The translations under genes were made by a program, and so were the position numbers. DNA of 64,000 nt. Origin: Chamaecyparis obtusa. Taxonomy: Eukaryota; Streptophyta; Pinopsida; Cupressales; Cupressaceae. The stretch covers positions 670,501 to 734,500 of the forward strand of contig BSBK01001113.1 of NCBI GenBank assembly GCA_027943335.1. The letters are read 5' to 3'. The notes under the pieces are model-generated. The model saw only the letters and a list, made by a program, of their open reading frames with translations, made no database searches and was not told the DNA's origin. Of the stretch, positions 60,201-64,000 are shown piece by piece. Numbering within the stretch: position 1 is the stretch's first letter; every line of letters begins with the position of its first letter.

Positions 60201-61259
60201 CATGATATTTAGCCCCCTAATGAAGATAAAAACCCTAATGAAGATAAAAAAGATAGTGATGGCAATGATGGTTGGTAGTCCCTCACAAATACTATAGACC
60301 TCATTCATCTAGGATAAACCAAATGATTAGGACCCTCCACGTCCTCCTAACATATTAGCCCTTGCCAAATAGTAATCAATTATTATTTTTTATTTTTTAT
60401 TTAATCCTTTTTTAACTTTGAAAATGAATTCTTCTACCAACTTCTTTTGTGAATACATATAAATTATACTACAAATAGTAATACTAATACTTAGTCATAA
60501 GAAAATTACAATGATATTTATTCAAATAAAAACAATTATATTCTAATTTATAAATTAATAAAAAAAATATAGTCAACGATGCATAATCCCTAAATTAACA
60601 ATTGAAACAAATGTCACACCTCCCATATTATCTTTCACAACCACTCAACTTGCCACATACGCTAAATTTATTGGACTTGTGTTCCATTGACCTTTTGTGA
60701 AACCTTTGACATACAACACGAGCTGGAAAGTTTTACCCTCCGCTGGATTCTTTTGGCTTTAATACAAAATAGTTCAGTATCCATTGAATTGATGTCATCT
60801 TAGAAGTGACAGTTCTCTATCTGGGGACTTTCAACCTCGGCAGTTCTCTTGGAAATATAATGAAAGAAGGACCTTAGCGATTTTTTGGGTGGCTAGTGTC
60901 TATTTGGTGAGTCAACACAATAAACCAGACCTCTACGGTTGTTGACAGACTTTCAGTGGAATTCTAGAAATTGAAAACAAAGACATGTTCAATATCAGCA
61001 TTCAAAGTAAAAGCTCTTGATTGTATTCGAATACCTGTTCTATGCCAGAATAGTGATAGCCGTCTTACTTGACTTGCGGTCCGCAAAGATAATGTCTGAT
61101 CTATGCCACAATTGTGATAGTCGAAAAATATCTCGAAGGAGAAGAATGGGTGGAAGAAATAAAGAATAAAATTGAAGAAAGTATATGTTAATTTTTAATG
61201 TCAAAGATAAAAGTTCAAAATCAATGTCGAAGTGATTCACACAATAGAACGATACAATA
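60201..61259. other. No gene recognised
   Basis: AT-rich sequence. A near-repeat of CTATGCCAGAATAGTGATAG occurs at about 61036 and 61096. Confidence 0.4.
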
Positions 61260-61577
61260 ATGAAGGCATGGAGATTTATTGAAGTTGTGGAGGGGACTTT
61301 TTGTGAAGAATTGAAAAGAGGATCTAGCAAAAAAAGGAAAGCTAGGTGGATGGTTCTTTTGAGTGGGAGATCAAAAATGAATTTTGATATGTCTTGGGAG
61401 GAAATATTAGGTCTTAGAGAAGAAGACTTATTAGTTGAGCATCTTAATTTAATGCTTCTCAAAATTGTATATAGAAATTTCAAATCACTCTCAATTTTTT
61501 ACATAAGCTTACTTGGCAAGTCCCCTACTTATAACATACGTTTCAAGGCCGTGTCATCCAATATGTTGCCACATTAA
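61260..61577 (+). CDS. Hypothetical 105-codon ORF
   Basis: An ATG-initiated frame with a charged N-terminal half (KRGSSKKRKARW, then WEEILGLREEDLLVEH) and a hydrophobic end. A 147-codon antisense frame (61040-61483) overlaps it; at most one is real. No promoter, intron signals or homology are visible. Chance is quite possible. Confidence 0.15.
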   Translation: MKAWRFIEVVEGTFCEELKRGSSKKRKARWMVLLSGRSKMNFDMSWEEILGLREEDLLVEHLNLMLLKIVYRNFKSLSIFYISLLGKSPTYNIRFKAVSSNMLPH

Positions 61578-64000
61578 CATGCCTTTTGCCATGGTGTCCA
61601 AAAAGGCCCCAAAAAAGTGAGACCGACACTTGTGCCCTAAGTCATGTTTCATTGGTGCACAGATGTGACATCACATGATTTGATGCAGTTTAGATATAAA
61701 AATATATTTTATTCAATTATGCGTAGTCATTGCCATACTAACAATTTTAATGCCACAACTACTGGTACAATATTATAAAAAAATTAGGACATTCAATCAA
61801 CAAGTGTTATAACAACAATTGAAATTTACTTAATTCTTAGGTCCTTTCTCCCAAATGTTCCTTGTGTTATTCAAGATGAGGTGAGATTTTTATTTGAGAA
61901 TTATCAAAGAATATTTATTTTGTAATAAATAATGAGGCATATCTTGAGATACTCTTTGAAGGATACAAGAGGGTCTAAAAATCATCTACTAAGAAAGGAT
62001 ATTTCCTAGAGCTTGACCAACATCACAGACAAAGGAGTGATAAAGGAATGAATAAAGGTGAGAATCCATCTACACCTCCATTTGAACAAGAAATATAAAT
62101 CTAGAGTCACTCTCATTAATATAGTGCAAGCCACAACATGCATGTTAGCACCCCCAATTTTTGGTATAATTTGAAGTACCCGTGATGAGAGAGATTGGTT
62201 CTAGCCCTTAGAAGTACTCTTGCAAATTTTTCCAAGTAACGTATTATGATGATTTATAACCTGATGTCTTGTGGTTTTCATGTAAACCCACTTGGGGATC
62301 ATGTTTATCTGTCATAAGTGAGTGTTCTTGTCCATTTTCAGGCTGCCATATTCAGATTTGATGCATTTTCTAGGTACCAAATTTAAAGGTTATGCAAAAG
62401 TTTTTTGTTAGCACCTTGATGTACCTAGTAGGGTAGGCATCTTGTGAGATTAATATTTTGGACTTAGATTATTTTCATGGAAAACTAATTTTCTCGTAAT
62501 TGTGTCCATATTCATATACCCCTATGTGCATTCTCATAATTCCATGGCCTCATTTGATATTTTTACAAGCTTTAAAAAAACACAATTTGTTTGTATTTGT
62601 TATTTGCATATCCTTGAGTTTGTCAGAGTTTCCTACTTTGAAGGGTCACATCTTGAAACCAATTGAGGTTCGGGTGAAATGGATAGGCTCTCATGATTCT
62701 CTCCATGCTCATGTACTCTTGTGCATAATTGCAGAACTTCATGATATAATTTGATATTTTTTCAAAGCCAAAAGTAAATAGGGAAAATGCAAAAATTTAT
62801 TATCTACACTCTCAAATCTATTTCAGAGTAGCCATATTTGATGGATAATATCTTGCATAGAAGGTGGAGTTAGACAAATTCATTTGGTACACATACACAT
62901 TATACACAAATGAATGCATTTCTCGGTGACAACTTCTTAGAGTGACATTTGGTATTTTTTCAAGGTGTGGAGTTGACAAGGTCCAGAAAGAGGATTTTTC
63001 CTTGGAAGGAAGAGTCTTGAATTTTAATTCAATGGGTGAGATCAATCCATGATGGATGATGGAGATTAATCCTTGAGGGGTCCTTGCACTTTAATCTCAT
63101 TGGGTTGATTTAAGTTGTTTGTCCTTTTGTGGTTGAGTTGGATATTAGGACATTTATTTTTGCCATGGTATTTTTTATCTTGATTTAATTAAGTAGCTAG
63201 GATTAATTAATGAGTTAAGGATCTTTGATTATTGATCATTGATGCTTGATTATTGATGATACATTGATATTCAATCGATGTAATCCAATTACACAATTAA
63301 ATTTAGTATTTACTTGATTTGATGTTCCTTGTTAGGGTTTGATCATCTGATTAGAATTTAAAAAAATTAATTAGGACTTAGATTTATTAATTAGACTAGA
63401 CCAATTTTAAGTGATTACAATATAATAAAATTATATAATAAATAAATAATAAATATATTAATTAACATTAAAAATGAAAGATGTGTATTAAACAATAATA
63501 TCATAATCTATATTTAAATATGAGATACTACACTAATAATAATATCATTAAATAAATTATGTAACTCTATAATCATAATATTGACATAGCAAATAATACA
63601 ATGACGTTATTAGATATTAGTTCCATTCAACATAATTAATGGATATAAAGCTTAAATCAAGAATTGTAGAAAACATGTACCATCTATTACGAAACTATGG
63701 TGAGCACAATATATTGCGTCGAGAGTCATTAGCTTCGACGAACAAACATTTATTAATCTCTGGACAAGGCCTTAGCGGAAATGAAATTGGAAAATGCACA
63801 GTGAATTGTTAAAGATACCATAAGGAAAAATGATTTGCTAATGAATAGATTTGCTTGATAAATGCTGTTGACTTTGCAACGTCTAGCTTAATAGATGCAG
63901 CTGAGTTTGGAGCGTCTAGTTAACAAATACACTAGAGTAATATGCATTGATAATGAGGCACGATACAATCTCCATATCGATCATGCAAGATGGTTGTCAT
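61578..64000. other. AT-rich sequence, nothing recognised
   Basis: No coding frame with family-like content. TGTTAGCACCCCC at about 62145 looks like an LTR start, but no partner or PBS is visible. From 63170 the sequence becomes TTAATTAA/ATTATAAT-rich. Confidence 0.4.

Noticed and set aside
62145..62160. TGTTAGCACCCCC as an LTR start
   Set aside because: No second copy, PBS, polypurine tract or target duplication is visible in the window.

Overview
The window looks like intergenic chromatin from a large, repeat-rich plant nuclear genome. No convincing host gene, rRNA or tRNA gene is visible. It holds several families of LTR retrotransposons nested in one another, TATA-box LTRs, tRNA-type primer binding sites and long simple repeats. 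The dense nesting, very long LTRs and heavy decay suggest a seed plant, possibly a gymnosperm; that lineage call is inference.

Layout. 1-8.9 kb: old element debris. It includes a decayed gag-like reading frame (about 1276-2729, +), a plant mobile domain (PMD) remnant (3584-5702, -), a probable 3' LTR with polypurine tract (6830-7934), and one end of an unrecognised coiled-coil protein 'X' (7935-8864, -). 8865-21561: a 12.7-kb Ty3/Gypsy element on the minus strand with LTRs of about 3 kb. It carries gag, protease, an extra RNase H placed before reverse transcriptase, RT with a degenerate RNase H, and integrase, and it was inserted into X. 21562-23372: the other half of X. 23373-37751: a Ty1/Copia element on the plus strand. 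Its 5' LTR was split by a 7.4-kb non-autonomous LTR element on the minus strand (23661-31053), which has a zinc-knuckle gag and a second ORF of about 1066 codons but no pol. 37998-47510: a non-autonomous LTR element on the minus strand with a membrane-spanning, G-patch-like ORF. Its 3' LTR was split by a 3.8-kb gag-protease-only Gypsy-type element (38198-42035, +). 47511-49670: AT-rich sequence. 49671-59801: two consecutive 5-kb foldback elements, each with terminal and internal inverted repeats, long GA/CT tracts and an array of about 170-200-bp repeats that are themselves hairpins. 59802-64000: AT-rich sequence with nothing I can name.

How the parts relate. Three LTR elements here lack reverse transcriptase and integrase, so they would depend on enzymes from autonomous relatives. 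Target duplications support two nesting events: GTATT around 23661-31053 and GAAAA around 38198-42035. The decayed reading frames are broken mainly by TAG codons, as expected when methylated cytosines in CAG (CHG) and CG contexts deaminate. The foldback pair is the most unusual structure in the window.
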